A stretch of 27,657 bases of DNA from an uncultured Clostridia bacterium (GTDB lineage Bacteria > Bacillota > Clostridia > TANB77 > CAG-508), in NCBI GenBank assembly GCA_934120645.1, contig CAKOUO010000014.1, positions 1 to 27,657 of the forward strand. The letters are read 5' to 3'. Shown here in pieces: positions 21,511 through 27,657 of this stretch (the first letter of the stretch is position 1; every line of letters starts with the position of its first letter). A program made the position numbers and the translations under genes. Under the pieces are notes generated by a model. It searched no databases. It was not told the DNA's origin and saw only the letters and a program-made list of their open reading frames with translations.

Positions 21511-23901
21511 TTATTTTAAATTTTCACTAATTTTAGCATATTTTTTCAATTTCTCATGTACTAAATAATTAACAGTACCAGCAGGGAAATTACCATTTTT
21601 ATCTTTTTTACCAGCAGGTACACCTGTTAAAACTTCAATACCTTCTTCAATAGTAGAAACAGAATAAATATGGAATAAACCATTTTTTACACTATCAACA
21701 ATTTCATCAGATAATTGTAAGTTATCTACATTTTGAACAGGAATCATAACACCATGAGATCCATCTAATCCACGCATTTTACAGATTTGATAGAAACCTT
21801 CAATTTTTTCGTTAACACCACCAATAGGTTGTATTTGACCTTTTTGATTAACAGAACCAGTTACAGCAATTGCTTGATTTATAGGAATTCCAGAAAGGCT
21901 AGATAGTAAACCATAAAGTTCTGTACTAGAAGCACTATCACCATCAACACCGTTATATAATTGCTCAAAACATATACTAGCAGTTAATGAAAGAGGAATA
22001 TCCTGTGCAAACAATTCTCCTAAGTAACCTGTTAAAATAAGTACACCTTTTGAATGTGAAGAACCAGAAAGTTCAACTTCTCTTTCAATATTAACAATTC
22101 CACTTTTTCCAGTATAAGTATTAACTGTTATTTTTGCAGGTTTACCAAAAGAATAATTACCAATAGTAAGAATTGTAAGTCCATTTAATGTACCAACATC
22201 AAAACCAGAAGTGTTAATTAATAGTGAATTATCTTTAATCATTTCTAAATATTTAGAATCAAATTTTTTAACTCTATTAATTTGTTCGTCAAGAGCTTTA
22301 TTAATAAAATCTTCTGTAACTACTTTTGACTTAGAAATTTTTGCCCATGTAGCAGCTTCTCCAACAATTTGAATTAAATCATCAAATCTAGTAGATAGTT
22401 TTTTATGACTTCCTGCAATTTTGGAAGCATATTCAACGATTCTAGCCATAGCTCCTTTATCTAATTGTGGTAATTCTTCATTTTCACAAAAGCCGTGAAT
22501 AATTGAAGCTAACTTATTAACATTTTCTTTATTAATAGGAGCATCATCTTCAAATTCAACTTTTATTTTAAACAATTTTCTAAAATCAGAATCCATTGAT
22601 AAAAGTGTTTGGTAAATAGTACTGTTTCCAATTAAAATAACTTTTAAATCAAGAGGAATTGGCTCAGGTTTTAAAGATACCATAACCATAGAAGAACGTT
22701 GGTCAACAGTATTTTCTATGCTTATTTCTTTTACTCTTAATGCTTTTTTTAGTGCTTCATAGCACATACTATTTTGAAGCAAATCTTTTGCTTGGAAAAT
22801 AATATAACCACCATTTGCTCTTTGTAAAAGACCAGGTTTTAACATAGTATGGTCTGTTTTTAAAGCTCCATAATAATTTTCATATTCAAGTGAACCAAAA
22901 ATATTATGATAAGTATAGTTTGAATCCATAATAACAGGAGCACCTTCAGATTCTGAATTATCAACAAAAAGATTAACCCTATAATTTAAACTAGGATCTT
23001 GTTTTTTATTAACTGGATTTGCTGGCTGTTGAGGCTTTTCTTTATCTTCTTCTAAAAAGTAAGATACATTTTTTAATACATCTTTTTTTACATCATTTAA
23101 AAATTTTGTAATTTTTTTATTTCTTTTAAATTGTGATTTCAAATAATTAATGTGAACATTAATAGTAAGTAAAGCTATATTTGATTGCCATTCTGATACT
23201 TTGCTATCAGATTGCTTTTCAATTAATTTTATTTGTTCAATAGCTTCCATAATTTGATTTTGTACTATAACAGATTTTTGTTCATATTCATTTTTAATAG
23301 AAGCTTCTAATTTATTAAATTCTTCTTCATCAATAGCTTTTCCATTAACAATAGGCATCATATAAATTCCGTTTTGAGAAGATTTTACTTGAAAATTATG
23401 TTTAGAAGCATCTTGGTTTAATTTATCTAAAATAGCAGACCTTTTTACCTCAAATTCTTGCTTAATTAAAGCTTTTTCTTTTTCAAAATCATCAGCATTA
23501 AAAGTCTTCTTAATATCTTTTTTTACTTCTAATATAAAACCATCCATTGCATTTTTAAATTCTTTTCCTTGCCCTGCAGGTAAAGAAACTGCTACTGGTT
23601 CATTAGGATTATCAAAATTATAAATATAACACCAATCACAAGGTACTTTTTGTTTTTTTGATATTTTATTTAAATAATTTTTTGTATACATTGTTTTACC
23701 AACACCACTTGGACCTTCAATGTAAATATTATAACCTTTTACATTAACCTGTAAACCAAATTCTAAAGCTTTGATTCCACGTTCTTGCCCAATGCCTGTT
23801 GTTATATTTTCAACTTCTTGAGTTGTTTCATTAAAATTAAATAGACTTTTATCACAAGTCATTTTTAAATCTTTATAATTTAATTCATTTTTATTTTTCA
23901 T
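21511..23901 (-). CDS. Lon-like ATP-dependent protease (AAA_32/Lon_C type)
   Basis: This 796-residue protein combines an AAA+ ATPase and a Lon-type serine-lysine protease domain. It belongs to the family with an AAA_32 domain rather than classical Lon. Walker A is GPSGVGKT (about 60-67), and the nearby YIYNFDNPNEPVAVSLPAG (about 92-110) is a family signature. A long coiled-coil region (about 120-300) is inserted. The protease dyad is S656 (DGDSASS) and K699 (GGVNEKIEG), 43 residues apart as in E. coli Lon. There is no membrane segment, which argues against the membrane-bound LonB type. ATG 23901 follows TTGGAGG. It stands alone on the minus strand; substrates are unknown. Confidence 0.88.
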   Translation of the reverse strand: MKNKNELNYKDLKMTCDKSLFNFNETTQEVENITTGIGQERGIKALEFGLQVNVKGYNIYIEGPSGVGKTMYTKNYLNKISKKQKVPCDWCYIYNFDNPNEPVAVSLPAGQGKEFKNAMDGFILEVKKDIKKTFNADDFEKEKALIKQEFEVKRSAILDKLNQDASKHNFQVKSSQNGIYMMPIVNGKAIDEEEFNKLEASIKNEYEQKSVIVQNQIMEAIEQIKLIEKQSDSKVSEWQSNIALLTINVHINYLKSQFKRNKKITKFLNDVKKDVLKNVSYFLEEDKEKPQQPANPVNKKQDPSLNYRVNLFVDNSESEGAPVIMDSNYTYHNIFGSLEYENYYGALKTDHTMLKPGLLQRANGGYIIFQAKDLLQNSMCYEALKKALRVKEISIENTVDQRSSMVMVSLKPEPIPLDLKVILIGNSTIYQTLLSMDSDFRKLFKIKVEFEDDAPINKENVNKLASIIHGFCENEELPQLDKGAMARIVEYASKIAGSHKKLSTRFDDLIQIVGEAATWAKISKSKVVTEDFINKALDEQINRVKKFDSKYLEMIKDNSLLINTSGFDVGTLNGLTILTIGNYSFGKPAKITVNTYTGKSGIVNIEREVELSGSSHSKGVLILTGYLGELFAQDIPLSLTASICFEQLYNGVDGDSASSTELYGLLSSLSGIPINQAIAVTGSVNQKGQIQPIGGVNEKIEGFYQICKMRGLDGSHGVMIPVQNVDNLQLSDEIVDSVKNGLFHIYSVSTIEEGIEVLTGVPAGKKDKNGNFPAGTVNYLVHEKLKKYAKISENLK

Positions 23902-24064
23902 TTGTTTTCCTCCAAATTTTTCTTAGTATTTCCGTAAATTTAAAAAGTATAATTATTTACTGTTATTTTATATTAGTTATATAAATTTGTAAAGATTTGT
24001 AGAATAAAAAATAAAAAAATAATTTATAGTTTTTTATACTGAGTGTTCAAAAAAATAAAATCTA

Positions 24065-24093
24065 TTGCAATTATAATCTTTTAAATATATAAT
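24065..24093 (+). promoter_or_regulatory. Promoter of the TetR-acyl-CoA synthetase operon
   Basis: TTGCAA (24065-24070) and TATAAT (24088-24093) are 17 bp apart. Just upstream, around 24039-24050, CTGAGTGTTCA could be half of an operator, but no full palindrome is clear. Confidence 0.65.
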
Positions 24094-24133
24094 AGGGTAA
24101 ATTGAGATTACTTAAATGAAAGGATGGACAAAT

Positions 24134-24703
24134 ATGAACAAAACAAAAAGAAAAATATTTGAAACATCAATGAAACTATTTGCTGAAAAAGGATATGATG
24201 CAACAAGTATAGAAGAAATAACAGCAACAGTAGGGGTTGCAAAAGGAACTTTATATTATCATTTTTCAAGCAAAGAAGAAATTTTTAATTTTCTAATCGA
24301 AGAAGGTGTAAAGCTATTACAAAATAGTATAGATATAAAAACTGCAAAATTGGAAAATTATATAGACAAGCTAAAAGCGATAATCTTAATAGAAATAAAA
24401 ATAGTTGCTAAATACGAAGATTTTATGACAATACTATTAAGTCAAATTTATGGTAAAGAAGCAAGAAATCAAAAATGTCAGAAATTAATTTACGAATATA
24501 TTAATAAAATTGAAAAAATAGTAGAAGAGGGAATTGAAAAAGGACAAATAAAAAAAGGAAATCCACAAGCAATTGCTTCCGAAATATATGGATTAATAGC
24601 ATCAACATTAGTATATAAACTAAAAAATCAAAATGAAATTGAAGTTATAAAACTATATAAAGAGTTTGAAAATACTTTAATAGATGGATTAAGAATAAAA
24701 TAA
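24134..24703 (+). CDS. TetR family transcriptional regulator
   Basis: The N-terminus has a standard TetR helix-turn-helix (residues about 5-50): KIFETSMKLFAEKGYDATSI, then AKGTLYYHFSSKEEIF. The C-terminal ligand-binding domain is divergent, as usual. ATG 24134 is chosen because AAGGATGG lies 7 bases before it; the ATG at 24116 lies ahead of that site. The 189-residue length is normal. It is followed 13 bp later by an acyl-CoA synthetase gene, so it probably senses acyl-CoA or fatty acid and controls this two-gene operon, as the FadR-type TetR regulators do. That function is inferred from context. Confidence 0.9.
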   Translation: MNKTKRKIFETSMKLFAEKGYDATSIEEITATVGVAKGTLYYHFSSKEEIFNFLIEEGVKLLQNSIDIKTAKLENYIDKLKAIILIEIKIVAKYEDFMTILLSQIYGKEARNQKCQKLIYEYINKIEKIVEEGIEKGQIKKGNPQAIASEIYGLIASTLVYKLKNQNEIEVIKLYKEFENTLIDGLRIK

Positions 24704-24716
24704 TAAAGGAGTAAGT

Positions 24717-26435
24717 ATGAGAGAAATAATTAATGAATTTACAAAATTTACAGATTTAAAAGATATGATAAGTAAATCTGCAGAAAAATTTGCTGATAGA
24801 CCAGCATATGTTTTTAAAACAAAACAAAAAGGACAATTAGGAGAAATTACATATAAACAACTTAAAAATGATATAGATGCTTTAGGAACAGCATTAATTA
24901 ATTTAGGATTAAAAGATAAAAGAATCGCTGTAATTGGAGAAAATAGATATGAATGGGAAGTTAGTTATTTAGCAACTGTTAATGGAACAGGAGTAATAGT
25001 TCCTTTAGATAAAGCATTACCTAATAATGAAATAGAAAGTTTAATTATGCGTTCAGAAGTTGAGGCAATTATTTATACAAATAAATATAATGAAATTATG
25101 AATGAACTAAAAGAAAAGAAAAATACAAATTTAAAATACTTTATTTCTATGGACTTAAAAGAAAGTAATAATGGTATAATTTCTTTTGAAAAATTAATAA
25201 AAAAAGGGAAAGAACAATTAGAAGCAGGAGATACTAAATTCATAGATGCAAATATAAATCCAGATATAATGGAAATAATGTTATTTACATCTGGAACAAC
25301 TTCTAAATCAAAGGCTGTTATGCTATCACATAAAAACATAGTAAGTAATTTAATGGATATATCATCAGTTTTAAAAGTTACAGAAGAAGATAGATTTTTG
25401 TCATTTTTACCATTACATCATACATTTGAATGCACAACAGGATTCCTATTACCATTGTCAGTTGGTGCATCAATAGTATTTTGCGAAGGTATTAGACATA
25501 TTTCAGAAAATATAAAAGAATATGATATAACATTTATGGTTTCTGTACCGGCTTTATATGAAGGTATGTATAAAAAAATAATGAAATCAATAGAAGAAAA
25601 AGGAAAAACAAAAACAGTAAATGTAGGAGTAAAAATATCTAATACATTATTAAAATTTGGAATAGATATAAGAAGTAAATTATTTAAAGAAATAAAAGAT
25701 GCATTAGGAGAAAAATTAAGACTATTAGTTGCAGGTGGAGCTGCATTAGATCCAAAAACAGAAAAAATGTTTAATTCATTAGGAATTGCAATGGTACAAG
25801 GATATGGATTAACAGAATCATCACCAGTTATAGCAGTAGAAGATGATAAATATAAAAGAATTGGATCAATAGGAAAAGCACTACCAAGTTTAGATGTAAA
25901 ATTAATAAATAAAAATGAAGAAGGAATAGGAGAATTACTAGTAAAAGGTCCAACAATAATGCTTGGATATTATGAAAATGAAGAAGCAACAAAAGAAGCA
26001 ATAGATAATGAAGGATGGTTACATACAGGAGATTTAGCAAAAATAGATAAAGATGGATTTATATTTATAACAGGAAGAAAGAAATTTGTAATAGTATTAA
26101 AAAACGGAAAAAATGTTTATCCAGAAGAATTAGAAATACTAGTTAATAAAATAGCAGGAGTAAAAGAAAATTTTGTATACGGAAAATTAGAAGATGACGG
26201 AGATTATAAAATATGTGCAAAAATTGTTTATGATAAAGATATTATTGAAGAAGTATACGGAACTACGGATGAAAAAGAAATTAAAGAAAAATTATGGCAA
26301 GAAGTAAAAAACATAAATAAGACAATGCCAAAATATAAATATATAAAAGGTATAACAATAACACAAGATGAACTTATAAAAACTACTACGCAAAAAGTAA
26401 AAAGAAACGAAGAAATGAAAAAAATTACTTTGTAA
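24717..26435 (+). CDS. Long-chain fatty acid--CoA ligase (AMP-forming)
   Basis: This 572-residue adenylate-forming enzyme activates a fatty acid through an acyl-AMP to acyl-CoA. It has the P-loop-like LFTSGTTSKSKAVMLSH (about 188-204) and the motif GYGLTESSPV (about 361-370). GWLHTGDLAKIDKDGFIFI follows at about 432, and the catalytic lysine lies in TTTQKVKR (about 556-563). GRKKFVIVLKNGKNVYPEE is typical of long-chain acyl-CoA synthetases. The start follows AAAGGAG. It shares an operon with the TetR gene and ends at a strong terminator. Chain length and pathway (uptake, recycling or lipid remodelling) are not shown by the sequence. Confidence 0.92.
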   Translation: MREIINEFTKFTDLKDMISKSAEKFADRPAYVFKTKQKGQLGEITYKQLKNDIDALGTALINLGLKDKRIAVIGENRYEWEVSYLATVNGTGVIVPLDKALPNNEIESLIMRSEVEAIIYTNKYNEIMNELKEKKNTNLKYFISMDLKESNNGIISFEKLIKKGKEQLEAGDTKFIDANINPDIMEIMLFTSGTTSKSKAVMLSHKNIVSNLMDISSVLKVTEEDRFLSFLPLHHTFECTTGFLLPLSVGASIVFCEGIRHISENIKEYDITFMVSVPALYEGMYKKIMKSIEEKGKTKTVNVGVKISNTLLKFGIDIRSKLFKEIKDALGEKLRLLVAGGAALDPKTEKMFNSLGIAMVQGYGLTESSPVIAVEDDKYKRIGSIGKALPSLDVKLINKNEEGIGELLVKGPTIMLGYYENEEATKEAIDNEGWLHTGDLAKIDKDGFIFITGRKKFVIVLKNGKNVYPEELEILVNKIAGVKENFVYGKLEDDGDYKICAKIVYDKDIIEEVYGTTDEKEIKEKLWQEVKNINKTMPKYKYIKGITITQDELIKTTTQKVKRNEEMKKITL

Positions 26436-26472
26436 TATAAATGTAATATTACTGTAACATAAATGTAAACAA

Positions 26473-26504
26473 AAAAAACTACAATTCTATTGTAGTTTTT
26501 TGTT
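26473..26504 (+). terminator. Terminator after the acyl-CoA ligase gene
   Basis: AAAAAACTACAAT (26473-26485) pairs perfectly with ATTGTAGTTTTTT (26489-26501) around a 3-base loop. Confidence 0.92.
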
Positions 26505-26518
26505 TAATATTGTATAAT
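26490..26518 (+). promoter_or_regulatory. Candidate promoter overlapping the preceding terminator
   Basis: TATAAT (26513-26518) has TTGTAG (26490-26495) 17 bp upstream. That -35 lies within the right arm of the terminator, so end of one unit and start of the next overlap. Confidence 0.5.
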
Positions 26519-26571
26519 TATAAAAGAAACAGTAAAATCAATAAAGCGTAGGATAAAGGAGGTTGTTTACA

Positions 26572-27420
26572 ATGTCTAAATCTGGCATAGTAAACGTGAG
26601 AATGGTAATCACGGAAGAAAAGATATTATCAAATATAGAAAAAGTTCAAAAAATGATAAATCCAAATAGCAAAAAACAAATAGTTCAATTAGAGGAAGAT
26701 ACATATTTTAAGGATTTAATTGAATCTATAAAAACATATTTAATTGAATATCCAAAAAAGAAAAACTTCCCAAGTAGTGTATATAAAGCTGCATATGGAT
26801 TAGTTGAATTTGCTACAAATCAATTTGAAGAAAATACAAAAAAAATAGAAGAACTAATTAGACAAAGAGAAGAAAATATAGCATTAGCAGGACAATTAAA
26901 AGAATTAATAGAAGCAGTTGATAATAAAGAAGAAAACTGGAAAAATCAAGTAAAAGAAGCAGAAGGAAACTTCTCAGAAGATATAATAGATACACTAAAT
27001 ATAGTTGGAAAATCAAAAGGAAAAAAATCACAAAATTATCAAGATGCTATGAAATTATTACATGCAAGAGTTAATAATCTAGAATCTAACTTACATATAG
27101 AAATAGATATGGAAAGAATAGAAGATAGATCAAAAGCTTTAAGTTATATAGGAATAGAAGTAGCAGATGCATTAAAAACAATTCCAACTCCTGTTGAAGA
27201 ACCTGTTAAAGAAATAAAAGAAGAAAAAGTTGAAGAAGTAGTTGAACAAAATCAAGTAGAACAACAACAATATATAGAAGAAACAACATTTGAAGCTAAA
27301 CCATCATTATGGCAAAGAATTAAAAATAGCAAAATAGTAAGAGCTATTAAATATGCTATGAAGATAAGAGTTGTATTACAATACCCAGCACTTCCAGAAG
27401 GTAAGGGAGAAAATTATTAA
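26572..27420 (+). CDS. Coiled-coil protein of unknown function
   Basis: I do not recognise this 282-residue protein. It begins with a possible small beta segment (SGIVNVRMVITEEKI), followed by helical and coiled-coil regions (about 80-180, with KKIEELIRQREENIALAGQL). An acidic Glu/Val/Gln-rich linker follows (about 200-245, PVEEPVKEIKEEKVEEVVEQ). The C-terminal segment is basic and amphipathic (WQRIKNSKIVRAIKYAMKIR) and could touch a membrane or nucleic acid. There is no signal peptide or membrane helix. ATG 26572 follows AAAGGAGGTTG; the in-frame TTG at 26563 lies in that site. It is monocistronic. The layout suggests a scaffold or linker protein, but this is only a guess. Confidence 0.75.
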   Translation: MSKSGIVNVRMVITEEKILSNIEKVQKMINPNSKKQIVQLEEDTYFKDLIESIKTYLIEYPKKKNFPSSVYKAAYGLVEFATNQFEENTKKIEELIRQREENIALAGQLKELIEAVDNKEENWKNQVKEAEGNFSEDIIDTLNIVGKSKGKKSQNYQDAMKLLHARVNNLESNLHIEIDMERIEDRSKALSYIGIEVADALKTIPTPVEEPVKEIKEEKVEEVVEQNQVEQQQYIEETTFEAKPSLWQRIKNSKIVRAIKYAMKIRVVLQYPALPEGKGENY

Positions 27421-27426
27421 TAATAT

Positions 27427-27470
27427 AAAAGGGATGAGAAGCTTGTACTTCAAATCTCTTTTATTATTTA
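27427..27470 (+). terminator. Terminator after the coiled-coil protein gene
   Basis: AAAAGGGAT (27427-27435) pairs with ATCTCTTTT (about 27454-27462) with one G-U pair. An inner GAAG/CTTC stem sits inside, and a T-rich tail follows. Confidence 0.75.
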
Positions 27471-27521
27471 ATATAAATTTAATGAAATAATAATTAAATT
27501 ATAAAAAAATTAAAAAAAGTA

Positions 27522-27550
27522 TTGACAACATATAAAAAATAGGTTATACT
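27522..27550 (+). promoter_or_regulatory. Promoter of the terminal tRNA
   Basis: TTGACA (27522-27527) and TATACT (27545-27550) are exactly 17 bp apart, about 35 bases before the tRNA. Confidence 0.92.
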
Positions 27551-27584
27551 TTATCTTGCGTTAAGCAAAAAACAATTTAATAAT

Positions 27585-27657
27585 GCTCCCTTAGCTCAGT
27601 TGGTCAGAGCAACCGGCTCATAACCGGTGGGTCCAAGGTTCGAATCCTTGAGGGAGC
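27585..27657 (+). tRNA. tRNA with CAU anticodon (Met or Ile2), cut at the 3' end
   Basis: The cloverleaf runs to position 72, where the window ends, so the discriminator and CCA are not visible. Acceptor GCTCCCT pairs with AGGGAGC. The anticodon stem is ACCGG/CCGGT with loop CTCATAA, giving CAU. Since an elongator tRNA-Met is already present at 5980, this could be tRNA-Ile2, whose C34 is changed to lysidine by TilS. The C4-G69 and C5-G68 pairs that TilS prefers in E. coli are present. But the loop CTCATAA also occurs in elongator tRNA-Met, so the identity stays open. Confidence 0.9.

Noticed and set aside
24034..24056. Palindromic operator for the TetR regulator
   Set aside because: CTGAGTGTTCA is flanked by T-runs and A-runs that look symmetric, but the core arms do not pair well enough to claim an operator.

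Overview
The window is AT-rich DNA from a low-G+C, endospore-forming Firmicute, most likely a Clostridia lineage. The evidence is a near-uniform A/T codon bias, ribosome binding sites of the AGGAGG type, a Firmicutes-style L10 leader, and the sporulation genes sigK and spoIVA. I cannot name a genus from the sequence alone. Nearly every gene is a recognisable core gene, so novelty is concentrated in a few places.

Positions 1-4.7 kb hold translation and transcription core genes. They are the 3' end of a 23S rRNA gene, a 5S rRNA gene, a small flavin reductase-like protein, and the conserved cluster rpmG-secE-nusG-rplK-rplA followed by rplJ-rplL. A strong promoter at 1062-1090 drives the cluster, and an L10 leader with terminator at 3543-3640 governs rplJL.

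Positions 4.7-9 kb hold mtnN, a small charged protein with a puzzling start, an elongator tRNA-Met, and a 6S-like RNA on the minus strand. After these come sigK and a gene of unknown function. Both sigK and the unknown gene are interrupted by an apparent single-base shift in the same direction. The sigK shift lies exactly between the hydrophobic pro-sequence and the sigma domains. The other lies on an A5 tract where tRNA-Lys could re-pair perfectly. Together with the small protein's TTA in the start position, this is the most anomalous stretch of the window.

Positions 9-17.7 kb hold the run prmC-whiA-hemW, then rlmN, then spoIVA on the minus strand. They are followed by a UAP1-like UDP-sugar pyrophosphorylase, a small four-helix membrane protein (holin-family fold, minus strand), and a YetF/DUF421-DUF4363 pair. 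Genes are separated by clear, often bidirectional, terminator hairpins.

Positions 17.8-21.5 kb hold an apparently acquired surface module. An 879-residue cell-wall protein has a signal peptide, about 27 six-residue PSDE repeats, an unrecognised domain, a Cna-B-like domain, PDNPK repeats, a VPRTG sorting signal and a tail helix. It is transcribed divergently from a class B-type sortase that probably anchors it. The surface protein gene is clearly richer in G+C than its surroundings.

Positions 21.5-27.7 kb hold a Lon-like ATP-dependent protease (minus strand), a TetR-type regulator directly followed by a long-chain acyl-CoA synthetase, and an unrecognised coiled-coil protein. The last feature is a CAU-anticodon tRNA with a textbook promoter, running off the end of the window.
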